From NCBI RefSeq assembly GCF_004337985.1, contig NW_021940922.1, positions 961,382 through 1,025,381 on the forward strand: a DNA stretch of 64,000 nt. Direction: 5' to 3'. Source of the DNA: Pyricularia pennisetigena (lineage: Eukaryota > Ascomycota > Sordariomycetes > Magnaporthales > Pyriculariaceae). The notes under the pieces were generated by a model. The model was not told the DNA's origin. It was given only the letters and a program-made list of their open reading frames with translations, and made no database searches. Positions 1-11,054 of the stretch are shown here, one piece after another. Position 1 is the first letter of the stretch. Each line of letters opens with the position of its first letter. Both the position numbers and the translations under genes were made by a program.

Positions 1-2573
1 ATGAAGTGTCCATAGTCGACGACAGGGGAGCCGAGGCTGACCCCTTTGTATTCGCACCCGGCCATTTCCACCACGCGGGGCAGCATCCAACCATCAAAAA
101 CGCTGTGGTGAATGGACCAGACCAAATAGCGGCTTCTGCCCTCGGTAACTATGGCAAACCGCGAAAGAGCATCTCCCAATCCGGTGCGTCTAGTCACGTC
201 TATGCGTAGGTACTCGTCGAGACTGCCGCCGGGGGACACGGAATTCCAATCGATCCCTTGTTTCATAACGCCCTGGAGGATGCCGTGCTCCTTTGTAAAG
301 AAAAGCCTGGTCCTCAATATCGGCAGCGCGCTTACCACCCGCTCCCACGCCGAACGCAGCGCATCCAGGTCGACATGGTCCGACAAGCAGAGGACCTTTT
401 GGACAAGATAGTTGCCCGCGTCGCTGCTGGTCAACGAAATGAGGCCCTCCTGGAGAGGGGTACACGGCAGGAGATCTTGGATGGCGTCACTTGGGAGCTG
501 ATAGGTGGCAGTTATTTCGGAGCACAGTCCTGCGTGGTCGGCCTGCGACGGCAGCAGGGAAAATGCCGCGATGGACAAGGAAGTCTCCTCTGCTGCTCTG
601 CGCGGTGAGCGCTCGGTGGCCATGGCAGCCAAGAGGTTGAGCCGAGGGTTGCGAAGCATCTGGGCCACGGTCAGTATCATGCCTTGCTTTTTCGCCTCGG
701 CTATGACCTTCAGGGCGGCTATCGAATTGCCCCCGAGCCTGAAGAAGGAGTCGGTCCGGTCGATGGAAGACGGGTCCAGACATAGTATCTTGGACCAGAT
801 CATTTGCATCTTCTTCTCGTTTGTCGTCAGGGCTTGGGCTGAGGTGGCTTCGATGGCAACTGCATCGGGGATCTCTACTGCCTTTTCCAAAACCATGTTC
901 TGGGGCGGCTCTTCAGAGGATTTGGGCACCGTCTCGCTCGATTCAACGATGGGACGCAGGTCGGACGGCACCAGGGCTTGCATCTCGGCCAACTTTTCTT
1001 GACGTTGCCGTAGCAGCTGCTCTAGCATGTAGAAGAAATGGTCAACCATCCTTGCCAGATCTGCAGGTGACATGGTCTCCCGATCGCTGTTTGCTCTGAC
1101 GCTGACCTCCCCGTCGTCCAGCAAACACTCGATGTGGACGGGATAGGTCATGGCTCCGCCGGTGGGGCGACCGGACTCGTCCTCCTGCCACTGGCCGAGC
1201 GTCCCGGCGCCAAAGGACTCGTCGCGGTCGTGCTGCTGGATGCTCAAGGCGACCTGGAAGTCGCAAGCGTCCCGGCACGACGAGTCCAGGCTGGAGATGT
1301 TGTGGAGACCCTCCTGCTCGTGTGGTATCATGCGAATGGTGTCGTCCTGGACGGCATCAAGCAGGTCCTCTTTTGTCCTGCTCCGGTCTCTCAAGCAGAT
1401 CCTGACGGGCACCATGGCAAAAGTCGGACCCATCATGTCCTCGATGCCGCTGACGGGGTTCTGCCGACCAGACACGAGGCTGCCGTAGACGACATCGTCA
1501 GAGCCGGTAAAGTCCGCCAGTACCAAGCCCATGGCGGCGCGGACAAAGGTCGACGGGAGGTGTTTTTTGTTGCTGGCAAAGGAGATGGGCCGCCGCTTCT
1601 CAACATAACCTCTAGTCTCTGCCGTGTCCGGCTTCCAGGCTCGTTGCGGCAGCTTCTTTACTTGGACCCCTGCGAGATACGACTTCCAAAACTCGCCGCT
1701 CTCGTGACGGTCGCGGCCGAGCAGGTACTTGATGAAGGCGCTGAACTGGGCCTGCTGGCCCAACCCGAGCTCCGGATGTGCGTAGGCGCGCTCGGCCAGC
1801 GCCATCGTGCGCGGCAGCGTCCAGCCGTCGTAGAGACAGTGGTGGATGGTCCAGACGAACCACTTTTGCCGCCCGTCGTCCACCACTGCGTATCGCGTCA
1901 GAGGGTCACCCAGTCCCATCAGCGAGGACCTGTCTCTCTGTAGATACTCGGCCAGGGACGATGCCTCCTCCCTCCATGGGATAGCCGGGGTCTTGACCAC
2001 GCCTTGCAGCAGGCCCTGTCCCGTCTCGGCGGGGAAGATCCTGGTCTGGAGGATGGCGAGGTGTTGGAAAACGGCTTCCCAGGCCGCGCGGAACCGGTCC
2101 ATATCGACGCCCTCCGAAAGGCGGAGCACCTGCTGCATCATGTACTGGCCGTTGCTGGGGTCAGCGGCCGTCAGGGACAGCAGTCCTTCTTGCAGCGGCG
2201 TGCAGGGAAACAAGTCCACGATGCTGTCCCGGTCCAGGTTGTACGACTCGGCCACTCGGTCCCTTGCCCGCTCGGCCTCTTCCGACGAGCCCAACAGGGA
2301 GAAGGCTGCGACCGGGACCTCTTTGGCACTGCCGGTGGCCTTTTTCTCCGCAGCCCTCGCCGCCAGCTGGCAGAGGTTCGGGTGCTTGAAGACGTCGGCC
2401 ACCGCGAGCTTCATCCCCTGCTTTGCCGCCAGACCCGCAATCTTGATGGCCGCTACCGAGTCGCCTCCGAGCTCAAAGAAGTTGCTGTCGGCCGATATCC
2501 GCGATTTTTCCATGCTCAAAACGTCCGCCCAGATCTGCTGCAGCTTTCGCTCCCTGCTGCTGATGGGCCGAGG

Positions 2574-2606
<33 letters not shown>

Positions 2607-4259
2607 ATCTGCCGCGTCTGCACCGCGGGCCATCCCTGCCGCCGTCTCGCGGAGGAGTCTGCGGTCGGCTTTGCCCGAGACGGTAAGCGGCAGTGTTTTG
2701 CAGCTTAAAAACGCGGTTGGTATCATGTACCGAGGCAGACCCTCGGAGAGCTGGTTTTGTAAACGAGTCACGTTTGCCATGGGCTCCAGCAGCGGCGTTT
2801 CTGGAGACGAACCCTTGTCGTCTGCGATGCCGACGACGAACGCCACGAGCGCCTGGGTCCCGTCCGGGTAGGAGACTGCCTCGGCGACGACATGAGACGC
2901 CCTCGGCACGTGTTTCGAGACGTGCGACTCTACCTCTCCCAGCTCAACCCTCTGGCCGTTGATCTTGACTTGGGTGTCTTTGCGCCCCACGTACACGATG
3001 CTCCCGTCCGTGGTGTACCTGGCCAGATCCCCCGTCTTGTACAGCCTCCCGCTCCTGCCAGGCGCGCCTGGGGATTCCCTGCCAAGAAGCCATTCCGGGT
3101 CGCGGATGAACGCCCGGTCCGTTTGTTCCTTGTCGTTCAGGTAGCCCGTGGCCAACACCGGCCCCTCGATGAGCAGCTCTCCCGTTGCGCCAATCGGCAG
3201 GAGCTTGTTGTGATCGTCAGGGTCGACGATCCAGGTTGCCGACGCGGCGCTCGTGCCGATCAGGCCATGTGTCGAGGCGGCCGTGACGTCGCCAAAGACG
3301 CAGTCGACGCAGCACTCGGTCGGGCCGTACGAGTTGATGACGCGGGCCTTGGCTTGCCACGGCGCCACGGCGGTGTGCGGGACAAACTCTCCCCCGAATA
3401 TTATCGTCTTTACCGAGGGGACGTCGTCGGGGTTTATCAAAGCGGCCACGGTCGTGGTGATTTCGAGCAGGTTGACCGACATTTTGTGTATCGTCGCCGC
3501 CAGACTGTTGATCCTCTCGTCGTCCGACGGGATGCAGACACACCCGCCGACGCCGAGCGTCATGAAAATCTCGTCGATGCACGTGTCGAAGCTGTATGAC
3601 GAAAACTGAAAAACCCGAGAGTCCTTGTCGTATCCCTTGAAGCCACGTCGGCGGACCTGGCTGGACACGACCGCCCCGTGGCTCATGACGACGCCCTTGG
3701 GCTCTCCGGTGCTGCCAGAGGTGAACAGGCAGTAGGCAGCGCTGTCTGCTCTCACCGGCCTGGGCGGGAGGTCGCCATCCTGGAGCTGTTCGAGCTGCGA
3801 GGGCCCGACGCTGACGACATCGAGGCCGTCTCCCTCCATCGTCTTTGCGTGCAGATCCGACGCGATGATTACTGGTGGCCGGCTGCCCAGCTGTCTTATC
3901 ATCTTGTCCCTGCGAAGCTTGGGCTGCGTCGGATCCAGCGGCACGAACCCGCCGCCGGCCTTGAGCACCGAAAGCATTGCGATGATGGCCCACGCCGACT
4001 TCTCAAAGCATATCGGGATCAGCGTGCCTGGCTCCATCAGGCCGACCAAGTGACGTGCTAATCTCGTCGTGGCCCTGTCCAGCTCTGCATAGGTGAATTT
4101 GTGATCCCAGGCGTCCAGTGCCAGCCGTTCTGGTGATTCGCTTGCTTGTTCCACAAAAAGACTGTCGAGGGTTTTTGAGATCAATTCTGGAACCGTTGCG
4201 TTCCACGTCCATATCTGTTGCTTGTCAGCCGCTGAGGCCGAGTCTGGTTTTTCTGTCAT
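1..4259 (-). CDS. Non-ribosomal peptide synthetase, 5' part (A-T-C-T-C), cut by window edge
   Basis: One uninterrupted frame from the ATG at 4259 to base 1 (about 1419 residues; the C-terminus lies outside). Domains in order: adenylation (about residues 20-540) with FTYAELD, SGSTGEPKG, NSYGPTE, YKTGDLARY and VSGKAD motifs; thiolation 1 (FFELGGDS, near 596); condensation 1 (PCTPLQEGLL near 685, HHCLYDG near 805); thiolation 2 (FFRLGGNS, near 1175); and condensation 2 (PCTPLQEGLI near 1265, HHSVFDG near 1382), still running at the edge. Both condensation domains keep the HHxxxDG catalytic motif. There is a T-C module without its own A domain, as in iterative or siderophore-type fungal NRPSs. 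A poly-alanine run (GCT/GCA repeat, 2574-2607) forms the A-T linker. It loads an amino acid as thioester and forms peptide bonds in the cytosol; substrate and product are unknown. Same strand as the ABC transporter gene upstream. Confidence 0.93.
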
Positions 4260-5421
4260 GACGTGTGGGGAGGATGTGGCAGTCAGTCACAAGAGAATGG
4301 TTCGACTAATTAGACAAGCAAACGGTACAAAAAAAAAAGTATCTAGTGTTCGTATCAAAGGATGATCTTTGTCCTGCGACATACCCAGCTAACATTTGGG
4401 AGCTAGGTAGTTTGGTTAAACGTATACTGTGGCTAGGTACCCAAACATGAATATGGGTGGCTGTATGCCGATTTTCATAGCTGGGGTGGCCAAGGTAACT
4501 GGCCCCCTACGTTGTCCAAATCACTGGATAAATGACATGCAGAAAGCGACATAAAACGTTATGAATTTCGCAACTAATCGACATGCATGAACCCTGTAGC
4601 CTATTGCCGGAGTGGAATCCCGTAAAGATCAATCATGGTTGGTCATCGGCATTTTCCCAAAGGAGGCAGTCGAGTCCAGTTGTTAGATGGCAAATTCCCT
4701 TTAACTATTGAACATTTACTTGCGCGGTTACAGATGCAAACAACTTGCTGTCTGAAAAGCAGGGTGGGGCGTCAACATAAGCAGGTGGCTAGCCGAATAA
4801 CCCGAGGGGCCCACATACACGCGGCAATTCAGGACAAGTGCTTTTGAAAATCCTACCGAGTGCGCAAAAATTCTCTTAATAGCATGGCGCTTTTACCGAC
4901 CTGACCATTCATTGCCATTCTCGGCAATTGCAGGGTTGGGCTTTGCCTCGAGCCCTTGTGAATCAGTCAGCACAATATTATCCGACGCGAAGCTCCACTT
5001 TAGCATGTAGACTACCTAGCAGTAGTCTATAGTTCAACAGGTAATAGTTGGGCTAAGCAAAAATTTCAATACACCCCAAGCACCTGCCTAGGTAGCCATT
5101 TTAAAGAGTCATTGCAAAGTTGAGCCCAGAATGCGATTGGACCTATAGACGAACTAGACTAGAACTTCAGCCAGCTGGAAATTTGCATTGGGAAAAATAA
5201 TGGAGAAAAGCACACAGGTCAAAGTGAAGTCTGCCGAATCAAATGTATGTTCAGGGTTAATGAGAGTCAAAGGCTAGAATGGCCAAGACACAAATATATT
5301 CAGTGTTGAATGTCTGTATTATAGTCCTTTTGTCATATCTTTGTAAAAAAAAGTTCATATTGAAGTGTTCAGATAATATTCTATCCCACATTTGTAATCG
5401 TCCGGTGCCAAAGAAATGTGC

Positions 5422-5457
<36 letters not shown>

Positions 5458-5508
5458 AATACAGTTTGCTCTCAATCCAAAGTCCCACCACTCTCCCTTT
5501 TATAAATA
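4260..5508. other. NRPS upstream region / ABC transporter 3' flank
   Basis: A non-coding stretch of about 1.25 kb between the NRPS start and the transporter stop. It should hold the NRPS promoter. No gene is visible. It contains a run of 33 A at 5423-5455; short reading frames across it (poly-Lys or poly-Phe) are artefacts of that run. Confidence 0.6.
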
Positions 5509-6570
5509 CTAAATAAGAGACCCAACAGCCTTGATATTGCCCTGTGCTTTGGCTAGCGCCGAGAACAAGCTGTCCTCTTTCAGCATCAAAGCGGTTGGAG
5601 AACCAATCTCGGCCACTCGCCCGCCGTCCATCACCACAATGCGGTCAAAGTCCATGATGTTGGCGATGCTGTGGGATATGGCAAGGATGGTTCTATCTGC
5701 GAATTCGGTTCTGAGGACCTTTTGCATCAGAGCATCGGTATTGGCATCGACCCTGTAGAGTGTAGACATGTTTGTCATTAGCTCCACACTTTGATGTCCT
5801 GCCAAAAGTCGCAAACTCACCGACTCGTTGCTTCATCCAGTATTACTAGTTTTCTCGGATGTAAAATGGCCCGGGCGAGACAGAACAACTGCTTTTCGCC
5901 CTCGCTCAACAGGTTTTCCACGACCGCCATGCTCAGGTTGAGCGCCGAGCCGTCCGCAGCCGCGGCCGTTTGGAGCTTGTCCCCAAGGTTGCAAGTCTGT
6001 AGCGCGCGCGTCACATCCTCGTCTGAAATGTAATCGTCCCCGCCGGGCGTCTCGCCCATACCCTTCCACGGCATCAGGTTCTCCTTCACGGTCCCGTCGA
6101 GGAAGAAGGGGTCCTGGGTCAAGGTGACGATGCTCCTCCTCAACCTGCCCGGTGCCACCGCCGCCGTCGAGATGCCGTCAATCAGGATCTCGCCACCAAG
6201 CTGGTTCGTGAGCCCGAGCAGCGTGGCCACGAGCGACGACTTGCCGCTGCCCGTGCGCCCGCAGATGGCCACCTTGTCCCCCGCGCCCACGTCGAGGTTG
6301 ATGTCGTGCAGCGTGGGCGTGCCCGACCTGTCCAGGCTGTACGAGGCCGAGACGTCGCGGAACTGCACGGCGCCGTGCTCTGGCCACTGCGGAGCGGCTG
6401 CGTCCGAACATCTGACGGGCTCCTGGCTCGTGCCGTCCAGGAAGCGGCGGATGCGCGTGACGGCGCTCATGGCTGTCTCGACCTCGGTCCACGCGAGGAC
6501 GAGAATGCGGATGGATGAACCGAGATCGATCTGCCGCGTACGAAGGAGCCATCAGCCCTGTGTACAGAAT

Positions 6571-6603
<33 letters not shown>

Positions 6604-9600
6604 ANNAGACACAAAAAACAAGGGTAGGATTTCAAATCCAGCACTTACAACCCCAATCAGGGCCAAGGCGAGATTCCCAGGGTCGGTTTTGGAGGCGAGG
6701 AACAGCCCCAGGCCCACCAGGACCGAAATTATACCAGCCACAATCAGGTCCAGAACAAGCGCGAGCCAGATGGCCATGTCCTGGAGGAGATAGTAGGGCG
6801 CCTGCGACTTGTCTTGCAGCCTTTTGTTGCGCCGTTTGAAGTCCGCCGACCAGCCAAAGACCCGAATGGTGGCGCTGCCGGCCAAAGTCTCGATAAAGTT
6901 GGAGCACAGAGGAGCTTTGGCCTCCAAGTCCAGGTGTCGAAGCTGCCGCGAGGTGCGGAGGTAAAAGTGCTGGACGAGGTAGCCAATGGCGATGGGGAAA
7001 GGTATCATGAGGATGATGGGAGGAGTTGCGAGGACGAGCAGGAGGACGTTTTTCGACTGCTCGAGAAACCCGGTGGATATGTTGAGGACCAGCAGCGGAA
7101 GCAGCCTGTCAACGATGACAATGTCCTGAGAGAACAGGTTGATTATCTCGCCCGCGTCTTTGGATACTAGCGCTGGGAACTTGGCCTTGAGGTAGACGCC
7201 AAGCTGCCTGGCGTGCAGCTTCAAGCCCGACCGAGGGCTGAACATCCGGAAGAAGAATGTCAGATAGACGCCCACTATAGAAAAAGCAAAACCGCTTATC
7301 CCCGTGAAGACGCTGATGCTTCTGGCGAAGAGAACGACCGACGAGCTGTCCTGGATTAGCTTCTTGACGTATATGAAATGGACCGCGCTTAACGTATATG
7401 TCGCCACCGCCAGCACGACATATGTCGCAAGGTACGTCTTTCCATAGCCCTTGAGGTAGTAATTCAAAGTGCCGGCGTGACCCTTGCGTCTGTAGTCGCT
7501 ATCACCTTGAGGCTCGTGGGAGCCATTCTGATCTTCGGGCTTGGGCACGTCGACCGACACGTCGTCGCCACTCTCGTTTTCAACCACGGTCATCTCCTGC
7601 AAGGCTTCCGGGCCATCATCGTCCCGTTCCACCATTGTGTCGGCTGAAGAGGTCTTGTCCGTCGAACAGTACATTTCCCATAGGCCGGGAACCTTGATCA
7701 AGGACCGGTACGGCCCGTCTGCCACGACACGGCCGTCGGAGACGACAACGACCTTGTCGGCGTGCGCAGCCCAGCGCACCGAGTGCGTCACCAAGACGAC
7801 GGTGCATTTCATCTGGCGCAGCAGGCCATCGCGGCCAAAGACTCGCGAGAACACCAGGTTCTCGGTCGTCTTGTCCAGCCCGGACAGGACGTCGTCGACC
7901 ATGACCACGGGCCTCCTGGCGTAGACGGCCCGGGCCAGCGACACCCTGTTCTTCTGGCCTCCCGAGAGATTCATGCCGCTCGACCCGGCCGGCGAAGCGT
8001 CTCCTTGCGGCAGCTCCCGAAAGTCCTGCTCCAGCCCGCAGGCCGACGTCACCGCGCCGTACCACTCGGCATCGAACCGGGCCTCGCCCACGATGTTGTC
8101 GCGCACCGACACGTTCCGCAGCCACGGCTGCTGAGAGCACAGACTCGCCTGCGGACTGCGGCGCCTGGCCGACCCGCCGAGGACCGCCATCTCGCCCACC
8201 AGCGACTGCAGCAGCAGCGACTTGCCGCTGCCGACCTTGCCCACGATCATGACGAAGGAGCCCTCGTAAATGCTCAGGTTGATGTCGTGCAGGAGGGGCT
8301 GGCCCTTGCGGAATCCAAAGTCGGCCGCCTTAACCTGGAACGCTTCCTTGCCGCTAGGCTTGGCGAAGCTGACCTGGAGCTCGAACCCCTCTGCGTCGGG
8401 CTCTTTGCAAAGTTTGGGGTGCTTGCTGCCCGGCTCGGCCTCGGCGAGAACCATGGTCGCCTGGCCGTTGGTTTCGCTGATGTCGTCTCGTCCTGACAGA
8501 TAGGCTTGCATACGAGCCAGCGAGGCCTGGGCTCCCTGGAAGGTGCTGAGCATCTGCAAGAACGGGAGCGTCTGGGCGGCCATCAGTTTGAGGACGGAGA
8601 GCGACGTGAACATGGCCTCGGCGTTGAAGGTCACGCCTGCACCGTAAAGGCTTGCCAAGGCGACCGGGACGAAGGTGGCAAAGACCAAAATGGGAAACAT
8701 GGCGTATCCGATGCCGACGACATATATCCACAGAGTCGATGTCGACCGGTAGGCCAGCAGCTCGTCCACCCTGTGCTTGATCATGCTGCTTTGAATCAAC
8801 TCGGTGAAGCCCAGCATGCGAATCTCCTTGATGGACGATGCAATCTTGGCGAGAGTCGTGATGCGTTTTTCCGTTTTGCCCATCCATTCAAGGTTTCGCC
8901 ACGTCAACGAGTCTCCGAGGTCCCAGCTCATGGCCGTCGCCAACAGGAGGACGATCAGCGGCACTATAAAAACGCCGCCGATGGTGGTGTTCAAACCATA
9001 CAAGCACAGCCCGACGACGAGCGGCACCGCCCAGACTTCATGCATCCACCTGATGCCCTCCAGGACCTTGTCCAGATCGACGTTCATCAGCACCGTTGCC
9101 GAGCCGAGGTCCGCACCCTGCCCGTGCGTCCGAAGCGCCTTTTCGTACAGAGCCGAGATGACGACGGAGCGGACCCTGACCGTGTAGCGCGCGGTTTCGT
9201 GGAGATACCACGCATTGAACACGGCCGCCAAGGTGAAGTCAACGGCGAAGGCGGCGAGGATCGTAAACTTGTCGAATCCAGAAGTGCTGCCGTCTGGGTT
9301 CTGGATGTGGGCGAGGATGGTAGATATCAGGAGGGGCTGGCTGAGGGTCGCGACAAGCCCTAGGAATCTGTTTATCGTGAGGGCCTCAGTAAAAACGGAA
9401 ACAAAAAGAAGAAATAATCTAGACTCGCTTGCGTACCTGGGAAGAACCGGTGTACACAAATCTTTCCACAGCACCACGACGAGTGAACGCAATAGAGAAT
9501 TTTTGCCAGTTTGATTCCTCGGCTGCGACCAATACTCTTGGAACCGCACTGACGCATCGTCTGACAAGAGTGTCTCATCAACTCCCTCGACGTCACTAGG

Positions 9601-10386
9601 AGTAAGGGTTGTCCGATATGCTTTGTAGGTTTCACTTTTCATCAGTTCACCGTTGTCCAAAGCTTTTTTTTTTCTTTTTCTTTTCTCGTTGGAGATCCAA
9701 AACATACCCTTCTTGAGGAGACCATTCAGATAACCCAGGAATCTCTGTCTAAAAATGCCACTCGTTGCCTCGCGAGAAAGCTCCCTGTCTTTTTGGAGTA
9801 ACAGCAGCTTTCTCTTGTCGCACGATTCCAAAAAGACCATGACAGCCAACAGGACCGCGTGAATGTACCCCATTGTGCTGAGCAGGGGCTCTTTTTGGAG
9901 CCCGAGTTCTTTCAACCAAAAGAGCTCGATCGGAAGGCTCAAGACGAGTGAGGCCTGCAGGAAATGACTAGGCCTGACCGTCTTCAAGTGCTCCTGACGA
10001 GACGTGATGAGAACACACCAGGACGAGAAGCATAGCAGCAGCGTCTGCAAGATGAGCCCATCGCCGTCGCTGGGGGCGCCGAAAAACAGCAACGCTAGAG
10101 CACCGGTACTCGAGACCGCGTATGCTGTGTTGATAACCTGAAGCGAGTGAGTTAGCTACTTTGAGTCTTTGACCGCCTAGGTTGACATGTGCGGGATCAG
10201 TCCTTGCCATACATTTTTAGTCCATCCCAGAACGGATCTTTGCAAGACTCGGGTTGGACGGGCTGAGAGTTTTGCGGATCGGATTATGGCCCAGAGTGAA
10301 AACACAACCAGTGCCAGGCAGAGCGCCGTCTCCTCACGGTTGTAGTCCGTGTTTGTGACAATGGAACCAGCGTTGGGCACAGCCAT
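5509..10386 (-). CDS. ABCC-type ABC transporter (full transporter with N-terminal TMD0)
   Basis: Inferred exons: 10386-10213, 10137-6649, 6530-5821, 5752-5509 (4617 nt, 1538 residues). All junctions have GT donors and AG acceptors and keep the frame. Layout: N-terminal hydrophobic TMD0 (about 20-180), TMD1 (about 260-560), NBD1 (Walker A GKVGSGKS near 690, signature LSGGQKNR near 789, Walker B VVMVDD, H-loop VTHS), TMD2 (about 870-1200), NBD2 (Walker A GRTGSGKSS near 1314, Walker B LVILDEATS, H-loop ISHS). The NBD2 signature is degenerate (LSEGEKQ). The length and two-NBD plan fit plasma-membrane ABCC/multidrug exporters. Set between an NRPS and a PKS, divergent from the latter, it probably exports the cluster product or gives self-protection; that role is inference. 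The third intron uses an acceptor at 6531-6532; a nearer AG would put a stop in frame. Confidence 0.93.
6572..6606. repeat. Poly(A) run with two undetermined bases inside a transporter intron
   Basis: Thirty A (6572-6601) followed by agga and two N (6605-6606). On the coding strand this is a T run inside the third intron (6531-6648). The N bases are the only ambiguous positions I noticed, so the local length is uncertain. The coding frame is unaffected because the run is spliced out. Confidence 0.9.
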
Positions 10387-11054
10387 GCTGTATTTCTGGG
10401 GTGCAAAACCAATCGTCCTGAAAAGTTGTCGGTGCTAAACTCCTTTCAATCCCTTTTTTTTTGGGCTGATATTGAGAATAGGGATAGGAGTATACCAGCG
10501 CCCTAGAGGAAAAATGGTAGAGAAAAAAAGACGCCACAAAATGAGCATGTGTTGTACAGAGGCAAGATGACTTAAAGCCGGTCTTGCTGGTGGAATGGAA
10601 TCAAGGCGAAAAGGTAGCGACTTGCGGATCCTTGAAACGATACAGGATGTGGATTATAGCCATTAATTTTCCTGGCTTTAGCTTTTGGTTTCGTTTGTTT
10701 GTTCCCCCCTCCTTTTTCGGTAATATATATCATCAGCTTTCGGTAAAATAAATGATGTAAAATGGCTGCAAAGTGGGTACTTTGATATCAAGGTTTCCCA
10801 GGGTAGCATAGCTGAATAAGCGGGCAACTTACAACTCGTGCGGATATCTGCCAACGCATACGGTATCAACCACGCATATGAAATGGGGCAATTAATCGTT
10901 TTTCGGAAGTCCGGATTTGGACCGTTCCCAAAATTCCGGAACTATGGATTAGATTTATACGCACCAAGATCCAAGACTTTGGCAGGTTTGGAATGAGCGT
11001 GACGATTCTTGTGCTTGACTTGTACCTCATCTGCTTTCTGTGTGCCTTTTCAAC
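10387..11054. promoter_or_regulatory. Shared divergent promoter of the ABC transporter and HR-PKS
   Basis: 668 bp between two divergent start codons, so regulatory DNA for both genes is expected here. Sequence candidates for a Zn(II)2Cys6 regulator are a CGG-N5-CGG pair at 10904-10914 and a TTCCGGAA palindrome at 10934-10941, 115-150 bp upstream of the PKS ATG. Such regulators commonly bind CGG pairs; binding here is inference. No regulator gene is present in the window. Confidence 0.45.

Noticed and set aside
5279..5512. Poly-Lys and poly-Phe frames at homopolymers
   Set aside because: Created by A/T runs; no other coding features.
6178..6530. Apparent frameshift in the ABC transporter at AGATCGATCT, resembling a 4-bp GATC duplication
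   Set aside because: Using the acceptor at 6531-6532 the intron removes the out-of-frame part and the second NBD continues in frame (IDLGSSIRILVLAWTE). No frameshift is needed; the 1304-codon unspliced frame runs through an intron into a wrong frame.
9360..9440. Possible extra intron in the transporter (GTACGC to CTGAG)
   Set aside because: Splicing it would bring a stop into frame, while reading through gives a plausible membrane segment.
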